DNA of 64,000 bases from Liopterus haemorrhoidalis (taxonomy: Eukaryota; Arthropoda; Insecta; Coleoptera; Dytiscidae): assembly GCA_963971575.1 (NCBI GenBank), contig OZ020625.1, positions 19,002,829-19,066,828 of the forward strand, written 5' to 3'. Below, one piece after another: positions 34,901-44,901 of this stretch (the stretch's first letter is position 1; each line of letters begins with the position of its first letter). The position numbers and the translations under genes were made by a program. The notes beneath the pieces were generated by a model that worked only from the letters and a program-made list of their open reading frames with translations, did no database searches and was not told where the DNA came from.

Positions 34901-37569
34901 AATTTCTCCAAGATAGCTAGAGAATTCTAGAGACCAATTCTAAAATCAATTTTTATTACAGAAAGTTAATATTCTAACACAAGAGTTGGAATGTTATTCT
35001 AAAATACTTTTCTTCTTATGCATTTTGCGTGTATTTCATTCCTTCAATAGTTAAGGAATAATTATTTCATGCGCTGAAAAGTAGTGCGGACGGTATCTAT
35101 GATGTATGGATACATTTAACAAATGCAAAGTTTTTTTTTAAATATACTAACATAACTGGCTAAAAAGTAACAAGATAGTGGTCGATGTGAGGTACATTAT
35201 ACTAAAATCAAACAAAAAAAAAAAAGTAAAAAAATAAGTTTAAATAATTAATTAATTTGTTATGTAAAGTAGGGTCTATGACTCGGTTGGAAGAGAAAAA
35301 TCGATGCTCGTGGTTTCTCACGGTCACCTGCGACTCGCGCTCGGAATGTTACACTCGCATCGAATTTTCTCATTTCAACCTACTAGTTTCAATACTATTC
35401 TAATTCAAAATCTTACTATTCCCATAATAGCAGGTGTCCCTTTAGATCATCTTGCAGCTCCCTTTTTCCAGTTTTGCCTGAATTAACTCTTCCATCTTTT
35501 TATATATTAGAAGCCGTAATGTTTGTTAAAAATAATCCGTAACTTATCGCGTAAAGATCCCCACTATATGGCTGTAACATTATGTTACATGGCAAACTAT
35601 TATGTTAACTCGTGTGGTTTCAGTTCGTATTATATGTCATCTTGACTAAACCTCATCATTTAGGTAATGTGTTATTGGTTAAATAAATGTATTATTTATA
35701 AGAAAATAACTATATTTAAACAACTGAAAGTTTGTCTCAATAATCAATGCAAAATTGTTTGCAGCTAGTGAAACATCTTCCAGTGAATCAGATGAGAGTT
35801 GGGAGCCGTTGGCCATAAACGAGCGTAAACAACCCACAACAACAAGGTCATCACATTTCATAAGACACAAGAAAATGCATTCTGGAGGGAAACCATTCAA
35901 ATGTGATCAGTGTGATAAAGCATTTTCAGTGTCTTCAAATTTGATTACTCACAAACGAACACATTCTGGAGAGAAACCATTCAAATGTGATCAATGTGAT
36001 AAAGCATTTTCACGTTCATATGATCTCATTATACACAAACGAATACATACTGGAGAGAAACCATTCAAATGTGATCAGTGTGATAAAGCATTTTCAGTGT
36101 CTTCAAGTATCATTACTCACAAACGAGTACATTCTGGAGAGAAACCATTCAAATGTGATCAGTGTGATAAAGCATTTTCAGTGTCGACAAATTTGATTAC
36201 TCACAAACGATTTCATTCTGGAGAGAAACCATTCAAATGTGAGCAGTGTGATAAAGCATTTTCAATGTCTTCAAGTCTCATTAATCACAATCGAGTACAT
36301 TCTGGAGAGAAACCATTCAAATGTGATCAGTGTGATAAAGCATTTTCAGTGTCTTCACATCTGGTTACTCACAAACGAGTACATTCTGGAGAGAAACCAT
36401 TCAAATGTGATCAATGTGATAAAGCATTTTCACGTTCATATGATCTCATTATACACAAACGAATACATACTGGAGAGAAACCATTCAAATGTGATCAATG
36501 TGATAAAGCATTTTCACGTTCATATGATCTCATTATACACAAACGAATACATACTGGAGAGAAACCATTCAAATGTGATCAGTGTGATAAAGCATTTTCA
36601 GTGTCTTCAAGTCTCATTACTCACAAACGAGTACATTCTGGAGAGAAACTGTTCAAATGTGATCAATGTGATAAAGCATTTTCAGTGTCTTCACATCTGG
36701 TTACTCACAAACGAGTACATTCTGGAGAGAAACCATTCAAATGTAATCAGTGTGATAAAGCATTTTCAGTGTCTTCAAGTCTCATTACTCACAAACGAGT
36801 ACATTCTGGAGAGAAACCATTCAAATGTGAGCAGTGTGATAAAGCATTTTCACAATCAGCACATCTCATTACTCACAAACAAGTACATTCTGTAGAGAAA
36901 CCATTCAAATGTGATCAATGTGATAAAGCATTTTTACGATCAGCATATCTCATTACTCACAATCGAGTACATTCTGGAGAGAAACCATTCAAATGTGATC
37001 AATGTGATAAAGCATTTTCACAATCATCAAATCTCATTACTCACAAACAAGTACATTCTGGAGAGAAACCATTCAAATGTGAGCAGTGTGATAAAGCATT
37101 TTCACAATCAGCACATCTCATTACTCACAAACAAGTACATTCTGTAGAGAAACCATTCAAATGTGATCAATGTGATAAAGCATTTTTACGATCAGCATAT
37201 CTCATTACTCACAATCGAGTACATTCTGGAGAGAAACCATTCAAATGTGATCAATGTGATAAAGCATTTTCACAATCATCAAATCTCATTACTCACAAAC
37301 AAGTACATTCTGGAGAGAAACCATTCAAATGTGATCAATGTGATAAAGCATTTTCAGTGTCTTCACATCTGGTTACTCACAAACGAGTACATTCTGGAGA
37401 GAAACCATTCAAATGTAATCAGTGTGATAAAGCATTTTCAGTGTCTTCAAGTCTCATTACTCACAAACGAGTACATTCTGGAGAGAAACCATTCAAATGT
37501 AATCAGTGTGATAAAGCATTTTCAGTGTCTTCAAGTCTCATTACTCACAAACGAGTACATTCTGGATAG
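25931..37569 (+). CDS. ZAD-C2H2 zinc-finger protein (host gene), six exons, 20 fingers before a TAG
   Basis: Exons are 25931-26053 (ATG), 31971-32238, 32822-32992, 33170-33304, 33444-33602 and 35765-37569. GT/AG ends and phases join throughout. Exons 1-2 encode the ZAD dimerisation domain: CYIC, FPEM, then CSEC and FYEFREQYL, the paired C-x2-C pattern of arthropod ZAD proteins. Exons 3-5 are acidic, with VDVKTEYED and DIKTEYGDD segments. Exon 6 encodes an acidic Ser-rich start, then 20 tandem C2H2 fingers with HSGEKPFKC linkers, nearly identical to one another. A TAG at 37567 ends the frame in the linker after finger 20. The protein should be nuclear and bind repeated DNA. Its promoter lies next to a hAT MITE. 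Confidence 0.9.
26362..26955. mobile_element. TIR element (MITE) copy A, with nested insertion
   Basis: Terminal repeats start CTATAGCGCGTTCAAAGGTG (left) and the right end mirrors this with two extra bases. About 300 bp of its interior matches copy B at 26979-27314 in the opposite direction. A 256-bp segment (26393-26648) absent from copy B interrupts it. Confidence 0.85.
26393..26648. mobile_element. Small nested TIR element inside copy A
   Basis: Ends are TTGAGAACTGACAC and, inverted, TTGAGAAGTGACAT (12 of 14 matching), with TA on both sides. Copy B shows the near-empty site (CAGTATAGCTC). Confidence 0.65.
26979..27314. mobile_element. TIR element (MITE) copy B, inverted relative to copy A
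   Basis: This 336-bp element has inverted ends of about 31 bp starting CTATAGTGCGTTCGAAGGTG. It lies 23 bp from copy A in opposite orientation. Both copies have a matching open frame of about 98 codons (start ANGSGVAKCC) that I take as chance conservation within the repeat. Confidence 0.88.
27315..28883. other. Intron 1 of the zinc-finger gene, AT-rich, nothing recognised
   Basis: No coding family or obvious repeat structure. Composition is strongly AT-rich throughout. Confidence 0.5.
28884..29240. mobile_element. MITE with 31-bp TIRs and an inner inverted pair
   Basis: Ends match as inverted repeats starting AGGCGTTTACGAAAACTCTA with one mismatch in 31. A second inverted pair (TTTACTATACCCCACTCAAC near 28989 and its mirror near 29165) extends the hairpin inwards. 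Between them are short direct repeats of TTCTAGCTAAACTATTC. Length is 357 bp; target duplication is unclear. Confidence 0.8.
29241..30542. other. Intronic AT-rich sequence, nothing recognised
   Basis: No gene or clear repeat; 30140-30480 has many loosely repeated ATACG-type words without a clear period. Confidence 0.4.
30543..31450. repeat. Diverged tandem repeat, about 390-bp period
   Basis: Segments starting near 30543, 30935 and 31326 share ATTATTAG-AGCAG-AAAA, then TTTCTTTATTATT, CTACGATTTCTAATTATTAA and CCATAACAAAAAGAATAGAA in the same order. The first two units are fullest; the third is partial. Confidence 0.7.
30936..31001. repeat. Hairpin within the 390-bp repeat
   Basis: GAAATTATTAGCAGCG and AAAAGTAGTT are mirrored, nearly perfectly, by AACTACTTTT and CGCTGCTAATAATTTC, with a short AT loop (about 28-bp arms). 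Confidence 0.8.
33825..34715 (+). pseudogene. LINE reverse-transcriptase relic in a zinc-finger gene intron
   Basis: Broken frames encode RT motifs of a jockey-like LINE: KAFDLVHRSI and GLPQSWLSLFLSYREQVVS (33975-34110), then GVPQGSIL-PVLLLLYVNEF (34350-34410), and YGDDTSHIT (near 34455), where the usual catalytic YADD has Gly. A T-rich, low-complexity stretch splits it at about 34120-34150. It lies in the intron between the exon ending 33602 and the terminal exon, in the same orientation as the gene, and is non-functional. Confidence 0.8.
34716..35764. other. Intron sequence before the zinc-finger exon
   Basis: I see only AT-rich sequence and the splice acceptor TTTGCAG at 35758-35764. Confidence 0.5.
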
Positions 37570-38322
37570 AAACCATTCAAATGTAATCAGTGTGATAAAG
37601 CATTTTCAGTGTCTTCAAGTCTCATTACTCACAAACGAGTACATTCTGGAGATAAACCATTCAAATGTGGTCAGTCTGATAAAGTATTTTCACAATCAGC
37701 ACATCTCATTACTCACAAACGAGTACATTCTGGAGAGAAACCATTCAAATGTAATCAGTGTGATAAAGCATTTTCAGTGTCTTCAAGTCTCATTACTCAC
37801 AATCGAGTACATTCTGGAGATAAACCATTTAAATGTGATCAGTGTGATAAAGCATTTTCAATGTCTTTAAATCTGGTTACTCACAAACGATTACATTCTG
37901 GAGAGAAACCATTCAAATGTAATCAGTGTGATGAAGTATTTTCAGTGTCTTCAAGTCTCATTACTCACAAACGAGTACATTCTGGAGAGAAACCATTCAA
38001 ATGTAATCAGTGTGATAAAGCATTTTCAGTGTCTTCAAGTCTCATTACTCACAATCGAGTACATTCTGGAGATAAACCATTTAAATGTGATCAGTGTGAT
38101 AAAGCATTTTCAATGTCTTTAAATCTGGTTACTCACAAACGATTACATTCTGGAGAGAAACCATTCAAATGTAATCAGTGTGATGAAGTATTTTCAGTGT
38201 CTTCAAGTGTCATTACTCACAAACGAGTACATTCTGGAGAGAAACCATTCAAATGTAATCAGTGTGATAAAGCATTTTCAGTGTCTTCAGGTCTCATTAC
38301 TCACAAACGAGTACATTCTTGA
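37570..38322 (+). pseudogene. Nine further in-frame C2H2 fingers after the TAG
   Basis: The finger array continues in the same frame with no shift. Nine more fingers follow, ending at a TGA (38320-38322) that again sits in a linker where GGA is expected. One finger (near 37660) has CGQS in place of C-x2-C and is probably non-functional. After 38322 a further decayed finger with stops can be seen to about 38380. Either the TAG at 37567 is a recent nonsense change (GAG to TAG) shortening a 29-finger protein, or it is read through, or it is a sequence error. Confidence 0.85.
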
Positions 38323-38598
38323 GAAAAACCATAAAAATGTGATAAGTGTGATACAACATTTTCTAGGTCATCACTGTTAGAAGTTTATTTTCAATGTGGT
38401 ATTTTATATTATATTATTTTAATAAATTTATTATTATTAAAGAACATTTTTTAATTATACTTCAAAATATATTTTACAATATTATTATTATTTTATTTCA
38501 TTAATTTCAGTAACTATGACTAACTCACTGTCACTGTCAAAATAGATTCATAATTATACCAATTATATATATTATAATACACTCCTTTAATTATGAAT

Positions 38599-39365
38599 TT
38601 ATTTATATTCTAAAATTTTAGTTTTGTTATTAAATTTTATGGCATTCAAAGGTTTTGTCAATATATCTGCTGTCTGCTCGCTCGTTGGACAATAGTAGAT
38701 ATTAATTAAGCCTTCAATATATTTTTCATTTATAAAATGATACCCGATATGAAAGTGTTTACTTCGTCTGTTTACTACACCATTTTTAATCAATTTTATT
38801 GCACTCCGGTTATCTACACAAAGCTGCACATTTATTTTTTCTGACAGTAATTCTTCTATTAGAGCTTTTAAATATATTAATTCTTTACAGCAATCTGCTG
38901 CAGCTATATATTCAGCTTCAGTAGTTGACATTGCAACAATTGGCTGCTTCCTTGAACACCAACTTAATATGAAACCAGCGAAAAATATTATGAAAATTGT
39001 TGTACTTTTCCGTGATTCAATGTCTCCTGCATAGTCCGCATCACAATAACCAACCACTCTTTATCTTCCTTTACTGTTTCATATTTTATTTTCAGGTCTT
39101 TACTCCCTCTCAAGTATCTTAAAATTTATTTTACTATACCAATTTCACGACACGTATAGTTTTCTAAAAATCTACTAGCGTAATTTACCGCAAACGAAAT
39201 ATCTGGTCTTGTTTTATTTGAAAATATAATAAACTTCCAATCGCTTCTCGATAAGGAAATTTTTTGTGATTACCTTTTCTAAAGACGTTTTCTGTATTAT
39301 TTACCGACATTGGTATATTAGCATTTTTAGCATCTCTCATTCTAAATTTCTTTAAAACTAAATTT

Positions 39366-39425
<60 letters not shown>

Positions 39426-40418
39426 GTTTATTGGAATTTTAGCATTTTTTGGAATTTTAGCATTAGCCTTACATTCATGTCATACAAGAAAAAAAATATA
39501 TATCTATATATATACATACATATGTATGTATATACTAAATACAGGGAATAACTGTTAAATTACAATTAGTAAATTCTTCAATGGTGTATAGTGCCTTTTC
39601 TACTAAGAATGATTTCAATCTGGTTCTTAATTGATTTCTTGATAATTTTCTTAGTTGTACTGGAATTTTATTATACAGTCTATACCCTGTATGTAGTGTA
39701 GCTGTTGTTTTCAGTCTTGTAAATGATATCCGTATTTGCTCTCTGGTCCTGGTTCCATAGTTGTGCACCTGCGAGACCTTACGAGTATCACCAAAATGTT
39801 CATGAACTTGCAGCACATGTTGTAGAATGTAGATACTGGGTAGGGTGAGAATTCTATTTTTTATGAATAGAGGCTTGCAGTGTGTATGACTGTTAACTCC
39901 TTCTATCGCTCGTATGGCTTTTTTTTGCAATATAAATATCTTGGGTGTGTGAGCCGAATTTCCCCACGCAATCAGTGCATATGAGATGAGTGAATGAAAC
40001 AGAGCAAAATAAGCTACTCTCCCAGCTTCTGCACTTACGCATTTTGATATGCGCCTAATGGCAAAGATTGCTGTTGATAGTCGCTGAGATAGCTGTTCTA
40101 TATGTGGTAGCCAAGTAAGGCGCGAGTCAAGTGTAACTCCTAGGAACCGTGCTCTTTCAGATTCGGCTTCTATCCTTCTAGAAGTGAAGAAACGCAGTAG
40201 CATTGTTTTATCTTCATTTAAACATAATTCGTTTGCATTGAACCACTCTTTGGATGTTGTCATAAGATCTTCGGTATCGTATCTTGTTGCTATTGAAGTA
40301 TCATCTGCGTATTGTATCACATGGCAGTTATGCAAGTTATTAGAAAAGTCATTCATGTACAATATAAAGAATAATGGTCCCAGTATTGAGCCTTGTGGAA
40401 TACCTCTATTTGATATCT

Positions 40419-40476
<58 letters not shown>

Positions 40477-40552
40477 CTATCAAACTACAGCTAATTAGAC
40501 AGTTTTCTCAAACTGGTTGTGAAACGCCTGGTCTAGGAGTTACGGGAGGACA

Positions 40553-40585
<33 letters not shown>

Positions 40586-42440
40586 AATTTTCTTTCTTCG
40601 TAACTGAGATACCTAAAAATGTGTCCAGTTCTTTAAATAATTTTATCTGAAATTCCTCTGCTAATTTATTCAGTACTGTTTTTAATTTGTTTTTGTCTTT
40701 ACAAATTACTATACCATCATCCACATATATACCAAGAATTAGAGATCCATCTTTTGCTTTAAATATACATTCATCTGACTTTATTTGTTCTAAATTACAT
40801 TCTCGTAGGTAATTAGTGAACCTTTGATTCCATTTTAACGGAGCCTGTTTCAATCCATACAATGATTTTTGTAGTTTGCAAATTTTATGTGGTTCATTAT
40901 AGCCTTCTGGTACTTTCATGTATATATCTTCCTCTAAGTTTCCTTATAAAAATGCTGTTTTTACATCAAATTTTAGTATATGATCATTTCTTTTTACTGC
41001 TGTTGCCAAAATAATTTTTAAAGAACTGTTATTAATTACAGGGCTAAATGTTTCTTCATAATCTTGACCATATTCTTGCTGACATCCTCGCACAACTAGT
41101 CTTGCCTTATATCTGCCATCTTCTTTTACTCATTTGCTATTTAATACATTTTTGTTCTTTGCTTCTTTTTCGTCAATAAATGTCCAAGTGCCATTTTCTT
41201 TCAGAGACTCTCTTCTTTTATTCCTTTCATCCAGTTTTCTTTATCTGGTCCATTTATAGCCTCTTTGTATGTTAGAAGAACATACTCTTCAAATCTTTTT
41301 GGAGTTTTAATATTTCTTTTAGGTCTCCGATTTTCAATTTCTTCTATATCTGGTTTCCGAATTTCAATTTCTTCTATTTCTGTTTCATTATCTGCTTGTT
41401 TGTTAACGATCTCTCCAATTTCGGAGTCTTCTACATCTTCTATATTTTCACTTTTGTTATTGTCTTCTCTTTCAAAATCTTCTTTATATTCACTTTCTTC
41501 ATTGGTTTTATTTTCATCAGTTTCATCATTATTACGAGTTTCTATATTTTCACCTTCTTCTTTTTCATTATTACTTTCTTCTTTTACTTTTATACCACTT
41601 TCTTTACTTTTTTATCTACATCAACCTCCTTACATTCTTTGAATACAACATCTCTTGATAATATAATGTATAACTTGATTTATTCAAACGGTGGTTGATT
41701 TTTCTCTTGATAATATAATTTTCCTCTTTTGTGTATCCCAAAGCCCGTATCCATTTGATGAATATCCACTAAAAATGTGTTTTTTACTCCTATCATCAAG
41801 TTTCTTAATATTATCAAGTATTTTAACATATGCATCACATCCAAATATTTTTAATGTTGATAAATCTGTAACTTTATTTGAGCAATGTTCTTCAGGTGTT
41901 TTTGGTAGCTTGCTGGTTCTGTAGGACTTCGATTTAGTAAATATGCAGAGGTTCGCACAGCTTCACCCCACATATCTTTTCTTAGACCAGAATCTGCTAA
42001 TAAGGCTCTTGTCTTTTCCATCAAAGTTCTGTTCAGCCTTTCAATGTTCCCATTCAATTGTGGTGTGTATGGTGTTGTATAATCCAAAACAATTCCTTTC
42101 TTTCTGCACCAGTTTTTCAATTCTCTACTCACATATTCTCCTCCATTGTCACATCTTAATTTTGCTACTTTCATGTTTTTACTTGCTTCTACTTCTGCAA
42201 CATATTCCATTATTATTTCTCTTGCTTCGTTTTTACTTTGTAATAAATATACCATTGCAAAATGTGTATAATCATCCAAAAATGTGTTAAAATATCTTTG
42301 GTCGTCCCATGTATTTGGTTCAGTTGGGCCACATATGTATATCGGTATGAATGATTTCTAATGGTCTTGGCGCTCTTGTTCTTTCATTTTTAAATTGAAG
42401 TCTTGATTGCTTTGTTCTCAAACTGTTACAGTTTAAAAGA
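38599..42440 (-). pseudogene. Ty1/copia element, decayed, interrupted by a LINE
   Basis: On the minus strand, in order: integrase (LEIIHTDICGP near 42360; RCDNGGEYVS and TPQLNGNIERLNRTLMEK in 41851-42279); an acidic linker; RT (NGPDKENWMKGI, ARLVVRGCQQEYGQDYEETF, KVPEGYNEPHKICKLQKSLYGLKQAP and IYVDDGIV in 40533-41280); then, after the insertion, LKKFRMRDAKNANIPM and YREAIGSLLY (near 39290); and RNase H (VGYCDADYAGD, STTEAEYIAAADCCKE, DILTKPL) ending at 38599. Several stops and frame changes make it inactive. Gag, protease and LTRs are not visible. Confidence 0.9.
39366..40423 (-). mobile_element. 5'-truncated LINE inserted in the copia RT
   Basis: A 275-codon minus-strand frame (39535-40362) begins at the RT catalytic region (YMNDFSNNLHNCHVIQYADDTSIAT) and runs through the thumb (FLGVTLDSRLTWLPHIEQLS, LISYALIAWGNSA, NYGTRTREQ, YRLYNKIP) to a stop at 39535. 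A 3' UTR and a (TTA)n/(TA)n tail follow at about 39366-39425. The N-terminal endonuclease and fingers are missing, with (TA)n at the truncated end (40425-40473). Another (TA)n tract lies at 40557-40583. Confidence 0.85.
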
Positions 42441-42488
42441 AGAAGAACCATTTTTGTAATGATTTATTAAAGCGTTGGGTGCCAAATT

Positions 42489-44747
42489 TGTAACCATTAA
42501 AATCGTTGTGTTGAGTGCTATTTTGGTAACCATAAACTAATCTAAAAAAATATAATGACACATTGGGCAAAAATAACTAAGCTGATCAAGTAAATATTAG
42601 TTGATCTGGCAAGTAAAGCGTTATCCAAAATACGAGGTTACACCAAAAACGCATTTACTAGACCGGTTTGCGACTAGCTCGAATAAAGATAGAGATTTCT
42701 ATTCTCAAGGACTGGGAGATGAAATTTTAACAGTCTATATTTATTTATAAGGGCGCCATAAGTTTAGATTGACGTCACTAAACCGGAGATAAACTTAAAT
42801 CTTTTTCTAGTAGAAGTCGATTTGGGGATAATTGGTAAGAACCAATTATCCCCAAATCGAGATTAATACATTGTGACTCAATAGGACTAACAAGCAATAC
42901 TCGACAATTATGATATAAAGTAATCTTTATTAAAGAGTATCGTACATTATAAATTTTCTTAAAGAAAAATAAAGAAAATGTGAGATTTAATAAATGAACT
43001 TGAAGTTAAACAGATTAGGCTCTCCAGAGTGGAAAGTCTAAACACACGAATACTGAATCAATTCACAAATAATACAATAAATATTAATCAATATTGTCAA
43101 ACAATTCGAGACCACGTCTCGATCTATCTAAATAAGGTGGTAACCAAATTGTCAAATAATAAGACCGGAGTCTTAACCTAAACTACATCAGATCAATTCT
43201 GAACTTAAATTCTAATCGAAATATCGAACGACCCAAAGACAAAACAAACAAAATTTAACTGTCATCACGACAAGTAAAATGGTACAATTCCTAACCAATA
43301 GGCTGTTTTAACTGTGATGCCGGAACGTAAAGCATACAAGTACTATTATCTACGACGGAGGCTCATAAATGAGACCTTTAGTTGCTTCCTAGCCGCTCGG
43401 CTAATTTAACCGCACGCCGGGATGCGAAACGCACAGGTTGCAATGGTAGGTACCAAATCGTAACAAACAATCCACGATTGTGTCAAAACAAGACGTTTAC
43501 GAATCGAAATAAAAACAAATATTCGAAACGTCAAATCAAACTAGCACGTAACCCAAAGGTACGGCTCGCAAATCAAAAACTATCCTTTCGGATGTATCCC
43601 TGATATAAAAGTGGTCGCTTGGAGAGAGAACGGATGCGATATCCCGTAACTGAACGATACACAGTAACGTCTGGCTACCTCTTTCCCCAAATGAACAATA
43701 ATATATCCCCACTACTCTAAACCACGGACAACAAATGTACAAATAAACCGAAATCGTACTAACACGAACCGAAATGTAACTCAAATTTCACTGACAAAAA
43801 TGGCTCTACGACAGTATTTGGAGAGACCAACCTTAATTACACTTAAATTAGAACCTGAGAGCTTTCTTACATAGATCTATTTAGAAAGTTGAGGTCACTT
43901 GACGTGGCAACGAACAGAACATAATCAATTAACCCGGTTACACTAAATAAACACAAATACACGCCAAAAACGTGTCTCACAAGTTCTATAACCACGTACA
44001 AATGAGCTTATTACTTTCAATAAACACTTATCTGCATACAAGTCGCCTTCTAGACAACGATTTTACACAAAATATAACTACGGTTGAGTCCTCCAGATGC
44101 TCCAGTGAAACATTGCCTGATGTACATACAACGCGAAGTAACTTCCTCTCCGCTAGCCCCAAAATAACTCCAAAGGGCTCAAAAACGTGCTACCGAGTGT
44201 GAAAAGATGTCCCAAAGGAATAATATTTCGTCTCCCAGACGAACAACGGCTCCATAAATGCTTTTCACGTATTCAGCAGGGTACAATAACAGTTTCAAAC
44301 GATTCTAACGGTCCCAAAACGCTAAAAATCAACGAAAACAACTGATATAACCATGTGCTCGGTGTATTAACCATGAGCTATATCTTGAAAAATGAAAAAC
44401 TTACGCGTTTAGATGTAATACGCCTTCAATATGACAAAATGCTTATGTCAGTCGATGGAAGAACTATTTCTCGATCAATTTATGCCTTTTAGTTGAATTA
44501 AATCCGGCCAGTTGAAGGGATGATTCGAGATAAAAAGTCAATCGTGTACTGCTTCGATCGATGACAACAGCACGAGTGCCATTTTGTTTCCTACGATTTA
44601 CTAACAATCTAATTTATCGATCCAAGGATCGGTTAGTTCACGCGCTGTACATAGATGGCAGCGCTGGTATCAAAATTCAAATACCACGCGTACAAGATTC
44701 TCAATTCAAAATATATAAATATTGTGTTACGAATAATTTACGTAACA
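42489..44747 (-). repeat. Candidate 2.26-kb LTR of a Ty3/gypsy-type element
   Basis: On the minus strand the segment starts TGTTACGTAAATTATTCG and ends ATGGTTACA. A purine tract (GTAAAGGGGGAAT) directly precedes it at 44748-44760, and TTGGCACCCAACGC, resembling a tRNA-Lys primer site, follows it at about 42473-42486. No protein is encoded and there is no second copy in the window, so the call rests on end structure only. A direct repeat of its left edge lies at about 42511-42535, and a perfect hairpin lies at 42817-42860. Confidence 0.45.
42817..42860. repeat. Perfect 20-bp hairpin with 4-nt loop
   Basis: TCGATTTGGGGATAATTGGT (42817-42836), loop AAGA, then its exact reverse complement (42841-42860). 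It lies in the candidate long LTR. Confidence 0.97.
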
Positions 44748-44901
44748 ATTCCCCCTTTACTTAACAAAGAGGACAACTACAAGTGTCCGATGACAATCTA
44801 AAATCTTCCAAGCGAAAGGTTTTCAAAATATCCTAACAGGATTTCCACATATTGGACGTTAAAGAAAGTCCTGAAGAACTGTCACAATCAACGAATATTT
44901 A

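Noticed and set aside
35882..38322. Regular 84-bp repeats that could suggest CRISPR or satellite
   Set aside because: The period is exactly one C2H2 finger plus linker and the frame is coding.
35987..38380. Several + strand frames rich in HSNVISVIKHFQCLQVSLL repeats
   Set aside because: They are the shifted frame of the C2H2 finger array, repeated because the DNA is repeated.
41265..41698. Ser/Leu/Phe-rich + strand frames
   Set aside because: They are antisense to the acidic linker of the copia polyprotein.
42817..42860. Hairpin as a bacterial-type terminator
   Set aside because: The window is eukaryotic and the hairpin has no T-tract or gene end.
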